DNA of 64,000 nucleotides. It comes from Cellulosimicrobium sp. ES-005. Its GTDB lineage: Bacteria; Actinomycetota; Actinomycetes; Actinomycetales; Cellulomonadaceae. Shown here piece after piece: positions 28,892 through 36,965 of this stretch. The stretch spans positions 4,278,001 to 4,342,000 of the forward strand of contig NZ_CP159290.1 of assembly GCF_040448685.1 (NCBI RefSeq). Reading direction: 5' to 3'. A model generated the notes under the pieces. The model was given only the letters and a program-made list of their open reading frames with translations, was not told the DNA's origin and did not search any database. A program made the position numbers and the translations under genes. Position 1 is the first letter of the stretch. Each line of letters begins with the position of its first letter.

Positions 28892-30490
28892 GTGCACCAG
28901 TGGACCGGCACACCCAGGACGCGCGTCGTCCCCGCGCTCGCGACCGTCGTCGTGGCGGCCGTCGCCCTCGCGGGCTGCGGTGCGGGCGACGGGGCACCCG
29001 ACCCGGCCGCCACGACGGGGGCCGCCGAGGCGCAGGTGCCGGCGTCCTCGTCGGACGCGACGCCGGTCGTCGTGACGGGGAACGTGCTCGGGCGGGAGAT
29101 CGAGATGTCGGTCGGGCCCGTGGTGCTCGACGGCGACCTCGCCGTCCTGCGGGTCGAGGCCGAGGCCACGAGCGGTGACGACACCCTGTTCGTCGGGGAG
29201 GCGTTCGCGAACCGCACGCTCTCGCAGGAGGACACGTTCGACGGCGTGCGCCTCGTCGACCTCGACGCCGGAGTCGTCGGGGAGCCGGCCCGGGCGGCCG
29301 ACGGCGTCGCCCTCGCGTCCCTCGAGGACGACCGTTTCGAGCTCGGGCCGGACGAGGAGCCGGTGGTGGGCCACGTCGCGTTCGCCGCCCCCGCGTCCGC
29401 CACGACGGCGGTCCTCGTGCCCTACCTCGGGCTCGTCGAGGACGTCCCCGTCGTCGCGGCCGACGACGCCGAGGGCCTCACGGTCCCGGCGGCCGAGCTC
29501 GCGCCCGCCGGTCTCGACGACGTCGTCGCGCCGACCGCCGTCCTCGAGACGTTCAGCACCAGCGCGAACGACGCGGTCAGCACCCGCGACACGGACGACC
29601 TCGTGAGCGTCGCCATCGACTCCGACGTCCTGTTCGCGGTCGACTCCGCCGAGCTCGGCACCGCGTCGGACGCCGCGCTCCAGGCCGTGGCCGACCAGCT
29701 CGCGCTCGCTGCGGACGGCGAGCTCGTCGTCGTCGGGCACACCGACGACCAGGGGGAGGAGGCCGCGAACCAGGAGCTCTCCGAGCGCCGTGCGCGCGCG
29801 GTCGCGGACCGGCTCGGCGAGATCGCCGACCTGGGCCGGTTCGACGTGCGGGTCGAGGGACGCGGGGAGACCGAACCCGTCGCCACCGAGGGCACCGACG
29901 AGGCGCGGGCGCTCAACCGTCGCGTGACCGTCGAGTTCGTCCCCGCGACGGACCGCTCGCCCGCGGAGGTGCCGGCGGCCGGCGAGCTCACGGCGCCGGA
30001 GGGTGCGACCGTCGACGGGCTCGCGGGTGCGACCCTCGAGCACGCCGACGGGCTCGGCGGGACCCAGACGCTGCACGTCGAGCTCGTGGAGGTCCGGCGC
30101 GCGGACGGCTATCTGGTGGGGACCCTCGACGTGCGCAACGACGGGACGGACCACGCGGCGTTCGTGAGCGTGCTCGGATCCGTGCTCGACGGTCGCGGCG
30201 AGCTGGGAGAAGGCGGGCTCGGGGCGAACAACGTGACCCTGCTCGACGGCGGCGTGCGCGTCTACCCCGTCGACTACCTCGTCGACCCGGCCTTCTACCC
30301 GGACTCGGCGCGCAGCGTCCTCGCGGACCTGTCGGTCGGCTCGCTGAGCCCGGGCGTCACGTCGCGCGTGACCGTCGTCTGGCCGGACCGGGGCGGGGAG
30401 ACGGTCGTCGTGGACGTGCCGGACGGGTCGACGGAGGTCACGGACGGCAGCACGCCGGTGCGGTTCGTGGACGTGCCCGTCGCGGACTGA
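28892..30490 (+). CDS. OmpA-domain lipoprotein
   Basis: 532 residues. A lipoprotein signal ends in ALAGC with Cys29. An N-terminal part of about 210 residues has no recognised domain. An OmpA-like peptidoglycan-binding domain lies at about 245-350 (VLFAVDSAEL, VVGHTDDQG, LSERRARAVADRL, RALNRRVTVEF). A second unknown beta-rich domain covers about 370-530. It is probably membrane-anchored and touches peptidoglycan. GTG start behind AGGAGAAGTCACC. Monocistronic, followed by a terminator. Confidence 0.87.
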   Translation: MHQWTGTPRTRVVPALATVVVAAVALAGCGAGDGAPDPAATTGAAEAQVPASSSDATPVVVTGNVLGREIEMSVGPVVLDGDLAVLRVEAEATSGDDTLFVGEAFANRTLSQEDTFDGVRLVDLDAGVVGEPARAADGVALASLEDDRFELGPDEEPVVGHVAFAAPASATTAVLVPYLGLVEDVPVVAADDAEGLTVPAAELAPAGLDDVVAPTAVLETFSTSANDAVSTRDTDDLVSVAIDSDVLFAVDSAELGTASDAALQAVADQLALAADGELVVVGHTDDQGEEAANQELSERRARAVADRLGEIADLGRFDVRVEGRGETEPVATEGTDEARALNRRVTVEFVPATDRSPAEVPAAGELTAPEGATVDGLAGATLEHADGLGGTQTLHVELVEVRRADGYLVGTLDVRNDGTDHAAFVSVLGSVLDGRGELGEGGLGANNVTLLDGGVRVYPVDYLVDPAFYPDSARSVLADLSVGSLSPGVTSRVTVVWPDRGGETVVVDVPDGSTEVTDGSTPVRFVDVPVAD

Positions 30491-30509
30491 GCCGGGGTCA
30501 CCCGGGCGC

Positions 30510-30541
30510 GGCGCCGCGTGACGAACGGAACACGCGGCGCC
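30510..30541 (+). terminator. Hairpin terminator
   Basis: GGCGCCGCGTG and its exact complement form an 11-bp stem with a 10-base loop 20 bases after the lipoprotein stop. A second perfect hairpin (AGCCCGGGA/TCCCGGGCT, 30569-30588) follows and runs into the sucC promoter. Confidence 0.65.
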
Positions 30542-30587
30542 CGCGGTCCTCCGCCGCCGAGCGATAGGAGCCCGGGACTTCCCGGGC

Positions 30588-30618
30588 TACCCTGTACGGG
30601 GATGTCTTGATGTCGAGA
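30588..30618 (+). promoter_or_regulatory. sucC promoter with 14-bp operator-like site
   Basis: TACCCT (30588-30593) fits a -10 box. Just downstream of the expected transcription start lies TCTTGATGTCGAGA (30605-30618), an imperfect palindrome that recurs with one change before icd at 61427-61440. A perfect GATGTC-GA-GACATC palindrome overlaps it (30609-30622). The position suits a repressor; the regulator is unknown. Confidence 0.55.
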
Positions 30619-30665
30619 CATCGGTCATGCCGCACACGGCGCATCAGACGGAAGGACGCAGCAGG

Positions 30666-31835
30666 GTGGACCTGTTCGAATACCAGGCGCGCGACATCTT
30701 CGAGAAGCACGGCGTGCCCGTGCTGGGCGGGGTCGTCGCGACGACGCCCGAGGAGGCCCGCGCGGGCGCCGAGAAGCTCGGCGGCGGCACCGTGGTCGTC
30801 AAGGCCCAGGTGAAGACCGGCGGCCGCGGCAAGGCCGGCGGCGTCAAGCTCGCCCACTCGCCCGAGGAGACCGCCGAGAAGGCGTCCGAGATCCTCGGCA
30901 TGGACATCAAGGGCCACACGGTCCACCGCGTCATGGTCGCCCAGGGCGCCAAGATCGCCGAGGAGTTCTACTTCTCGGTGCTCCTCGACCGGTCGAACCG
31001 CAACTACCTCGCCATGTGCTCCGTCGAGGGCGGCATGGAGATCGAGCAGCTGGCGGTCGAGCGCCCCGAGGCGCTCGCCAAGGTCGCGGTCGACCCGATC
31101 GTCGGCATCGACGAGGCCAAGGCGCGCGAGATCGTCGACGCCGCCGGCTTCGCCGAGGAGCTCAAGGCCCCGGTCGCGGCGGTCATCCAGAAGCTCTGGA
31201 CCGTCTTCACGGCGGAGGACGCGACGCTCGTCGAGGTGAACCCGCTCGTCCGCACCGAGGACGGCTCGATCGTCGCGCTCGACGGCAAGGTCACGCTCGA
31301 CGACAACGCGTCGGAGGTCCGTCACCCGGACCACGAGGCGCTGGAGGACAAGGAGTCGACCGACCCGCTCGAGGCCAAGGCCAAGGCGAACGGCCTCAAC
31401 TATGTCAAGCTCGACGGCGAGGTCGGCATCATCGGCAACGGCGCGGGGCTCGTCATGAGCACGCTCGACGTCGTCGCGTACGCGGGCGAGGCCCACGGCG
31501 GCGTGAAGCCCGCCAACTTCCTCGACATCGGCGGCGGCGCCAACGCGCAGGTCATGGCGAACGGCCTCGACGTCATCCTCAACGACCCGCAGGTCAAGTC
31601 GGTGTTCGTCAACGTCTTCGGCGGCATCACCGCGTGCGACGAGGTGGCCAAGGGCATCGTGGGCGCGCTCGAGATCCTCGGCGACGAGGCCTCCAAGCCG
31701 CTCGTCGTGCGCCTCGACGGCAACAACGTGGACCTCGGCCGCGCGATCCTGCGCGAGGCGAACCACCCGCTCGTGACCCTCGCCGAGACCATGGACGGCG
31801 GGGCCGACAAGGCTGCCGAGCTGGCCAACGCCTGA
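30666..31835 (+). CDS. sucC: Succinyl-CoA synthetase beta subunit
   Basis: ADP-forming succinyl-CoA ligase, the substrate-level phosphorylation step of the TCA cycle. 389 residues: N-terminal ATP-grasp domain (from [31 protein letters not shown] lysine loop) and C-terminal CoA-ligase domain with [10 protein letters not shown] and [15 protein letters not shown]. The GTG start fits the family N-terminus exactly and has GGACGCAGCAGG upstream. In-frame codons further up are leader sequence. It pairs with sucD 37 bases downstream. Confidence 0.96.
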   Translation: MDLFEYQARDIFEKHGVPVLGGVVATTPEEARAGAEKLGGGTVVVKAQVKTGGRGKAGGVKLAHSPEETAEKASEILGMDIKGHTVHRVMVAQGAKIAEEFYFSVLLDRSNRNYLAMCSVEGGMEIEQLAVERPEALAKVAVDPIVGIDEAKAREIVDAAGFAEELKAPVAAVIQKLWTVFTAEDATLVEVNPLVRTEDGSIVALDGKVTLDDNASEVRHPDHEALEDKESTDPLEAKAKANGLNYVKLDGEVGIIGNGAGLVMSTLDVVAYAGEAHGGVKPANFLDIGGGANAQVMANGLDVILNDPQVKSVFVNVFGGITACDEVAKGIVGALEILGDEASKPLVVRLDGNNVDLGRAILREANHPLVTLAETMDGGADKAAELANA

Positions 31836-31872
31836 TCGCCCGAAGACGCGGAAAGCTGAGACAGAGAACACC

Positions 31873-32763
31873 ATGTCGATCTACCTGAACTCCGACTCCA
31901 AGATCATCGTCCAGGGCATCACCGGCGGGATGGGTGCCAAGCACACCGCCCTCATGCTCGACTCGGGCGCGCAGATCGTCGGCGGCGTCAACGCCCGCAA
32001 GGCCGGCACGACCGTCACGCACAAGGACCACGAGGGCAACGACGTCACGCTCCCCGTGTTCGGCACCGTGGCGGAGGCCATGGCCGAGACGGGCGCGAAC
32101 GTGTCCGTCCTGTTCGTCCCGCCGGCGTTCACCAAGGACGCCGCGATCGAGGCCGTCGACGCCGAGATGCCGCTCATCGTCGTCATCACCGAGGGCGTCC
32201 CCGTCCAGGACACGGCCGAGGTCTGGGCCTACCTGCAGGGCAAGAAGACGCGCATGATCGGCCCGAACTGCCCCGGCATCATCACGCCGGGCGAGTCGCT
32301 CGCCGGCATCACCCCGCACACCATCACGGGCAAGGGCCCGGTCGGTCTCGTGTCGAAGTCGGGCACGCTGACCTACCAGATGATGTACGAGCTCAAGGAC
32401 CTCGGGTTCTCGACCGCCATCGGCATCGGCGGCGACCCGATCGTGGGCACCACGCACATCGACGCGCTCGAGGCGTTCGAGAACGACCCCGAGACCAAGG
32501 CGATCGTCATGATCGGCGAGATCGGCGGCGACGCCGAGGAGCGCGCAGCGGCCTACATCAAGGACCACGTCACCAAGCCGGTCGTCGGCTACGTCGCGGG
32601 CTTCACCGCCCCCGAGGGCAAGACGATGGGCCACGCCGGCGCGATCGTCTCCGGGTCCGCGGGCACCGCGCAGGCCAAGAAGGAGGCCCTCGAGGCCGTC
32701 GGCGTCAAGGTCGGCAAGACGCCGTCCGAGACCGCCGCGCTCCTGCGCGAGGTCCTCGCCTGA
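31873..32763 (+). CDS. sucD: Succinyl-CoA synthetase alpha subunit
   Basis: 296 residues. N-terminal CoA-binding Rossmann domain ([12 protein letters not shown]), [13 protein letters not shown], and the catalytic phosphohistidine in GHAGAIVSG near residue 253. It works as a heteromer with SucC. ATG start; the upstream purine-rich GGAAAGCTGAGACAGAG is the likely ribosome site. A strong hairpin terminator follows. Confidence 0.96.
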   Translation: MSIYLNSDSKIIVQGITGGMGAKHTALMLDSGAQIVGGVNARKAGTTVTHKDHEGNDVTLPVFGTVAEAMAETGANVSVLFVPPAFTKDAAIEAVDAEMPLIVVITEGVPVQDTAEVWAYLQGKKTRMIGPNCPGIITPGESLAGITPHTITGKGPVGLVSKSGTLTYQMMYELKDLGFSTAIGIGGDPIVGTTHIDALEAFENDPETKAIVMIGEIGGDAEERAAAYIKDHVTKPVVGYVAGFTAPEGKTMGHAGAIVSGSAGTAQAKKEALEAVGVKVGKTPSETAALLREVLA

Positions 32764-32800
32764 CGCTGGACCCGCCGGACCCGCGACCCGGGTCCACGCA

Positions 32801-32842
32801 CACGACGCCCCGTGACCGCTCCGCCGGCCGCGGGGCGTCGTG
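32801..32842 (+). terminator. Hairpin terminator after sucCD
   Basis: CACGACGCCCCG and CGGGGCGTCGTG form a perfect 12-bp stem with an 18-base loop, between the sucD stop and the convergent acyltransferase gene. Confidence 0.7.
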
Positions 32843-32881
32843 CGTCCGCCGTCGTGGTCCGCGCGTGCCGGAGATCGCGCC

Positions 32882-33940
32882 TCAGGCCGCGGGGTCGCGG
32901 TCCGCGCTCGGGACGGTGGGCGCCCCCGACGCCGCGAGCCACGCGTCGAGGCGCACCCACTGCGCGTAGAGCCACGCGGCGCGCTCCTCGTCGCCCGCCG
33001 GGAGCGCCTCGCGGGGCGTCGCCCAGATCTTGAGCGTGAGGCGCTTGTCCATCGGCAGCTCGCGCCAGATGTCGCGCACCGTGACCAGGCGCTCGAGGCC
33101 CGTGTGCGCGACGACCGCCACGCCCGTCGTCGGCGTCGCGTCGAGCGCGGCGAGGAACCCGCCGACGTGCGGCGCCATGACGTGCGGCATCCCCTCCGCG
33201 AGCACGGCGAGGTCCTCCTCGCCGGAGGCGCGCAGCGCGGCGATCCGGGCGTCGCGGCGGCGCGGCGTGACGTTCCCGCCCTCGGGGAAGAGGAGGACGG
33301 CGGAGTCCGGCGCGAGGTCCGTCGCGAGCGCGGCGACCGCCTCGCTGCCGGACGGCGCGCCGTGCGGCCGCCGCGAGCGCGGCACCACGAAGTACGCCGG
33401 GACGCGGTGGAGCAGGACGTCGATCGCGGGGTCCCACTGGAGCGTGTCCTTGAGCACGACGCGCGGCTCGCGTCCCGCCGCGTTGACGATGCGGTCCATG
33501 AGGACGAACGAGTCGCCGGGCCCGGCGTGGCGGCTCACCACGAGCACCGGGGCCCCGTCGAGCCCGTCGGCCTCGCTGAGGTCGACGTCGATCCGCAGGC
33601 GCAGCGTCCAGCGCACCTGCCAGAACAGCACCGAGAGCATCCGGCCGGCGAGGCGCACGTGCGCGCGCCGGAAGGCGGGCCGGTGCAGCGCCCAGCCGAA
33701 GCCGGAGCCCACCCAGAGCCCGAACAGCGCCAGGACCGCGACCGCGTCCCAGACGACGTAGAAGCTCGCGACCCAGAGGACGCGCGGCGCGCGCAGGCGA
33801 CCGGGCAGCGCCCAGCTCACGATGCCGCCGACGAGCAGGACGAGCATGAGGCTCGTCGGGACGAGCAGGACCGCGAGGACGACGACGGCCGGCGCGAGCA
33901 GCAGCCGGCGGACCCAGCGCGGCGGGGGCGCGACGTTCAC
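32882..33940 (-). CDS. PlsC-like acyltransferase
   Basis: 352 residues, membrane-bound. Two or three hydrophobic segments lie near 14-50 and 60-90. The acyltransferase block follows: SRHAGPGDSF (HX4D-like, His and Asp present), then VVPRSRRPHG and the FPEGGNVTPRRR motif that binds the glycerol-phosphate acceptor. Likely a 1-acylglycerol-3-phosphate or related acyltransferase. The GTG start overlaps the stop of the patatin gene (GTGA), pointing to joint work on lipid remodelling. Confidence 0.83.
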   Translation of the reverse strand: MNVAPPPRWVRRLLLAPAVVVLAVLLVPTSLMLVLLVGGIVSWALPGRLRAPRVLWVASFYVVWDAVAVLALFGLWVGSGFGWALHRPAFRRAHVRLAGRMLSVLFWQVRWTLRLRIDVDLSEADGLDGAPVLVVSRHAGPGDSFVLMDRIVNAAGREPRVVLKDTLQWDPAIDVLLHRVPAYFVVPRSRRPHGAPSGSEAVAALATDLAPDSAVLLFPEGGNVTPRRRDARIAALRASGEEDLAVLAEGMPHVMAPHVGGFLAALDATPTTGVAVVAHTGLERLVTVRDIWRELPMDKRLTLKIWATPREALPAGDEERAAWLYAQWVRLDAWLAASGAPTVPSADRDPAA

Positions 33941-34782
33941 GCGTCGCCCCCCAGCTCCTCCAGGTAGCGGCGCGCCGCCGCGTACGACGAGGCGGCGCGC
34001 GCTCGGGTCGTGTCGAGCCGGCGCGACGACGAGAGCCGGTCGTCGCCGGGCAGCGGCCCGCCGCTGGGCAGGACGTGGACTGTCACGTCGTCGGGGACCT
34101 CGGCGAGCTCGCGCGCGAACCGGTGCCGCCGGGAGATCTCGAACGTCACCTTCGCGACCTCGACCGCGGTCCGCGGCGGCCGCAACGGCTCCTCGATCCG
34201 CCCGACCTGGAGCACCCAGACCGTCCGTGCGCCGCGGCGCACCGCCTCGCCCAGCGGGATCGAGGAGACCACCCCGCCGTCCACGTAGTGCTCGTCGCCG
34301 ATGCGCGTGGGCGGCAGCGCGCCCGGGACGGACGCCGAGGCGAGCACGGCGTCGACCAACGGACCCTCGCTGAACCAGCGCTCCGCCGCGCGCTCGATCG
34401 ACGCCGCGGCGACGACGAGGGGCACGGCGAGGTCGGCGAACGTCGTGCGCTCGCCGAGCACCTGGCGCAGCAGCGCGCGCAGGGGAGCCGGGCTGGCGAG
34501 GTGGGTGCGCGTCGTCGCGAGCCGGTGCACCTGCCGGTACCACGCCTCGCCGTAGACCTGCGCGGCCGCGGGCGACGACCAGGCGGACTCGAGGCGAGGG
34601 ACGACCGCGGGCGTCGGGTCCGCCGCGAGGGCCGCCCCGTTGATCGCACCGATCGACGTCCCGACCACCAGGTCGGGCGTGATGCCGCGTTCCAGCAGCG
34701 CACGCAGCATGCCGATCTGGACGGCGCCCCGGACCCCGCCCCCGCCCAGGACGAACGCGGTCGGGGCGGGCGGCGTCGTCAT
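33937..34782 (-). CDS. Patatin-like phospholipase
   Basis: 281 residues. Oxyanion hole GGGGVRGAVQIG (about 13), nucleophile Ser in GTSIGA (about 43) and catalytic Asp in VDGGVVSS form the patatin Ser-Asp dyad. It probably removes acyl chains from membrane lipids, and the overlapping downstream acyltransferase would put acyl chains on. The minus strand reads TACGAT 6 bases before the ATG, so the transcript is probably leaderless. Divergent from the PerM-like gene. Confidence 0.88.
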   Translation of the reverse strand: MTTPPAPTAFVLGGGGVRGAVQIGMLRALLERGITPDLVVGTSIGAINGAALAADPTPAVVPRLESAWSSPAAAQVYGEAWYRQVHRLATTRTHLASPAPLRALLRQVLGERTTFADLAVPLVVAAASIERAAERWFSEGPLVDAVLASASVPGALPPTRIGDEHYVDGGVVSSIPLGEAVRRGARTVWVLQVGRIEEPLRPPRTAVEVAKVTFEISRRHRFARELAEVPDDVTVHVLPSGGPLPGDDRLSSSRRLDTTRARAASSYAAARRYLEELGGDA

Positions 34783-34863
34783 GGACCGATCGTAGGCGCG
34801 GGTAGGCTGGCGCGCCGGGGCGAATGCCGCAGACCGACCACTCGATCGACGACGATGGGCACC

Positions 34864-36126
34864 ATGAGCACCACCAGCACGACGCGTGGTGCGCGCACGC
34901 GCACCGTGGACGGCAGCCCGGCCCCCGCACCGGTCGTGGTCCGGCGCGGGCCCTCGGGAGTGCTCGCCGCGCTCCAGGCGCTCGCGCTGTCGCTCGCCGT
35001 CGTGGTGCTGCCCGGCGTCGTCGCCTTCCTCGCGTCGTCCACCGGGTCCCCCGAGGGCTCCGGGTGGGGGCAGTCGGTGACGATCGCCGCGGGATTCTGG
35101 CTCCTCGGGCACGGGGTCCCGCTCGTCGCGAGCGGGACGACGGTCACGCTGGTGCCGCTCGGACTCACCGCCCTCGCGCTGTTCTGCTGCTTCGCGTCTG
35201 CCCGACGATCCGCGCACACGACCCTGTCCGCCTGGGTCGCGGGCACCGTGACCTATGCCCTCGCGACGCTCGGCGTCGCGCTGCTCGCCGGGTCGACGCC
35301 CCCGTGGGGTCTCGGCGTCGCGGTCGTCGGGGGCGCCGTCGTCGGCGGGCTCGGCCTGGGCGCCGGGATCCTCGCACGACCCGACGCGCCCCTCGTCGGC
35401 GACCTCACGCAGCGGCTCGACCGGTGGCTCCCGCCGTCGGTACGGCTGGGCCTGCGCGGCGGCCTGCTCGGCACGAGCCTGCTGGCCGGGGTCTCCGCCG
35501 TCGTCGTCGGGGCGTGGCTGGTGGCCGGGCGTGCGACGTCGGGCGACATCGTCGCGGGGCTCGTGCCCGGGACCGTCGGTGGCATCGTCCTGGCGCTCGC
35601 GCAGCTCGCCGTCCTGCCGAACGTCGTGGCCTGGGCCGGGGCGTGGCTCGTCGGGCCGGGCTTCGCCGTCGGCGAGGGCAGCACGTTCGCCCCGACCGGC
35701 TCCGAGCCCGGCGCGCTGCCGGCGATCCCGCTGCTCGGCGCCTTGCCCGGCGACGACTGGACCAACCCGCTGACGCCGTGGGTGCCGGCCGTCGTCGTCG
35801 CGCTCGGCGTGGTGGTCGGGGCCTTCGTGTGGCGCCGCCTGCGCGACGTGACAGGCACCCACCCGGACGACGACGTCCGGTGGCTCGACGTGGGCCTCGC
35901 CCTGGGCGGGGTCGCGCTCGGCGCGGGACTGCTCGTCGGGGCGGTGAGCTGGCTCGCGGGCGGCGCGGTCGGGCCCGGGCGGCTCGAGGTCGTCGGTGCC
36001 GACGCGCTCGTCGTCGGAGCCCTCGCGGCGGCGGAGATCGGCGGCGGCGCCGCGCTCGCGATCCTCTGGGCGCGGCTCGACGTCCTGGGCCGCCACCACG
36101 GCGCCCCCCTCGACGACGAGCCCTGA
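34864..36126 (+). CDS. PerM-like membrane protein (DUF6350)
   Basis: 420 residues with about nine or ten membrane segments after a 30-residue Ser/Thr/Arg-rich N-terminus. Segments such as GLTALALFCCFASARRSAH and LPNVVAWAGAWLVGPGFAVG, the latter followed by EGSTFAP, match the DUF6350 family to which mycobacterial PerM (a cell-division-linked membrane protein) belongs. Position after sucCD agrees: in mycobacteria the order is sucC-sucD ... perM-purN-purH. Here purN is 19 kb away. ATG at 34855 is an equally possible start three codons earlier. Confidence 0.78.
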   Translation: MSTTSTTRGARTRTVDGSPAPAPVVVRRGPSGVLAALQALALSLAVVVLPGVVAFLASSTGSPEGSGWGQSVTIAAGFWLLGHGVPLVASGTTVTLVPLGLTALALFCCFASARRSAHTTLSAWVAGTVTYALATLGVALLAGSTPPWGLGVAVVGGAVVGGLGLGAGILARPDAPLVGDLTQRLDRWLPPSVRLGLRGGLLGTSLLAGVSAVVVGAWLVAGRATSGDIVAGLVPGTVGGIVLALAQLAVLPNVVAWAGAWLVGPGFAVGEGSTFAPTGSEPGALPAIPLLGALPGDDWTNPLTPWVPAVVVALGVVVGAFVWRRLRDVTGTHPDDDVRWLDVGLALGGVALGAGLLVGAVSWLAGGAVGPGRLEVVGADALVVGALAAAEIGGGAALAILWARLDVLGRHHGAPLDDEP

Positions 36127-36130
36127 CGCC

Positions 36131-36200
36131 GAGGTAGAGCCCCGGTCCGCCGAGGTAGAGCCATGGTCGGCGAGGTAGAGCTGTGGTCCGGTGAGGTGGC
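36131..36200 (+). repeat. Left array of a 20-21 bp repeat
   Basis: GAGGTAGAG recurs at 36131, 36152 and 36172, with a decayed copy GAGGTGGC at 36193. Each is followed by a variant of CCATGGTC. The period is 20-21 bp, two helical turns. The same unit in opposite orientation forms the right array at 36867-36935. Confidence 0.8.
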
Positions 36201-36233
36201 ATGGTCGGGTCTCAAGCCCGCGGGGTCAGGTCC

Positions 36234-36348
36234 GCGGTGGGGGTGGGCTCGGTGCTCGGGGCTGCGGCGCCGTCACCCTGGTCTGTCGGGCGTGGGTTCT
36301 AGGAGCGCCGCTCTGACGCCCCTTCGCATCCGAGCCCACCCCCACCGC
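36234..36348. repeat. 19-bp perfect inverted repeat
   Basis: Arms 36234-36252 (starting GCGGTGGGGGTGGG) and 36330-36348 are exact complements with 77 bases between. The loop itself contains a second complementary pair (GCGGCGC/GCGCCGC). The G-runs could also form a quadruplex. Confidence 0.8.
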
Positions 36349-36728
36349 TCGGCCGTCGGCCCACTGTGGCTCGGCGACCGGCCGACCAGGTGGTCCTGGC
36401 AGCCTGACCAGGCGACCTTGGCTCGTCCGGCACTCATGTCGGGCCGAGACGACCTGCTCGGCGTGGCGTCGTGCGGCCCGGGCGACCTCGCGACGGCCCG
36501 GTGCGACGTCGCAGGAACAGGTCGAGTCGCGACCCACGACCCACGACCCACGACCCTGACCCGCAGCTGCAGCCGCTGCGCAGTCGCGCAGTGGCGCCCG
36601 CGAGGCGCGCGACGGGCGGAGGTGTGCGGTGTCACGCTGCACGCGGACGCAGCAACGGGAACGTGTCGGCGAGACCGGCACCGCGGGCGGTCGCCCGGGT
36701 GAGGGACGACCAGGGTGAGACGACGCCG

Positions 36729-36826
36729 GGCGGGGTGGGTGGTGGTGCCGCGTCGTGGTCGGGCCTGGCGGGAGCCGCGAGGAACGAGCGGCGGATGGTA
36801 GACGCGGCACCACCACCCACCCCGCC
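36729..36826. repeat. 26-bp perfect inverted repeat
   Basis: Arms 36729-36754 (starting GGCGGGGTGGGTGGTGG) and 36801-36826 are exact complements with a 46-base loop. It could act as a very strong terminator of the convergent genes, a structured RNA, or a mobile palindromic element. Like the 19-bp repeat, one arm is G-run rich. Confidence 0.85.
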
Positions 36827-36866
36827 ACCCAAGGCGACCAGACCGCCGTCGGGCACGAAACCAGGC

Positions 36867-36935
36867 CTCTACCTGGGCTGACCACGGCTCTACCTCGCGT
36901 GACCGTGGCTCTACCTCGTGACCACGGTTCTGCCT
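36867..36935 (-). repeat. Right array of a 20-21 bp repeat (inverted)
   Basis: CTCTACCT recurs at 36867, 36888 and 36909, with a variant TTCTGCCT at 36928, mostly preceded by GACCACGG. This is the reverse complement of the left-array unit, so the two arrays face each other across about 670 bases. Confidence 0.8.
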
Positions 36936-36965
36936 CGGCCGCGCGAGGGTTCGGGCTCGGGAGGT

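Larger units (their letters stand above)
36127..36965. other. Long non-coding, structured intergenic region
   Basis: About 840 bases between the stops of convergent genes with no credible gene: the open frames in it are Arg/Pro/Ala-rich shadows without ribosome sites. Its contents are described separately: two mirror-image repeat arrays at the edges, a 19-bp and a 26-bp perfect inverted repeat, and a triplicated GACCCAC heptamer at 36531-36551. It lies at the left edge of the accessory block inserted between the PerM-like gene and purN. Confidence 0.7.

Noticed and set aside
32801-32842. Small regulatory RNA after sucD
   Set aside because: A simple perfect hairpin between convergent genes is better explained as a terminator.
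36131-36935. Possible CRISPR array
   Set aside because: Units are 20-21 bp back to back without unique spacers, occur in two opposed sets, and no cas gene is near.
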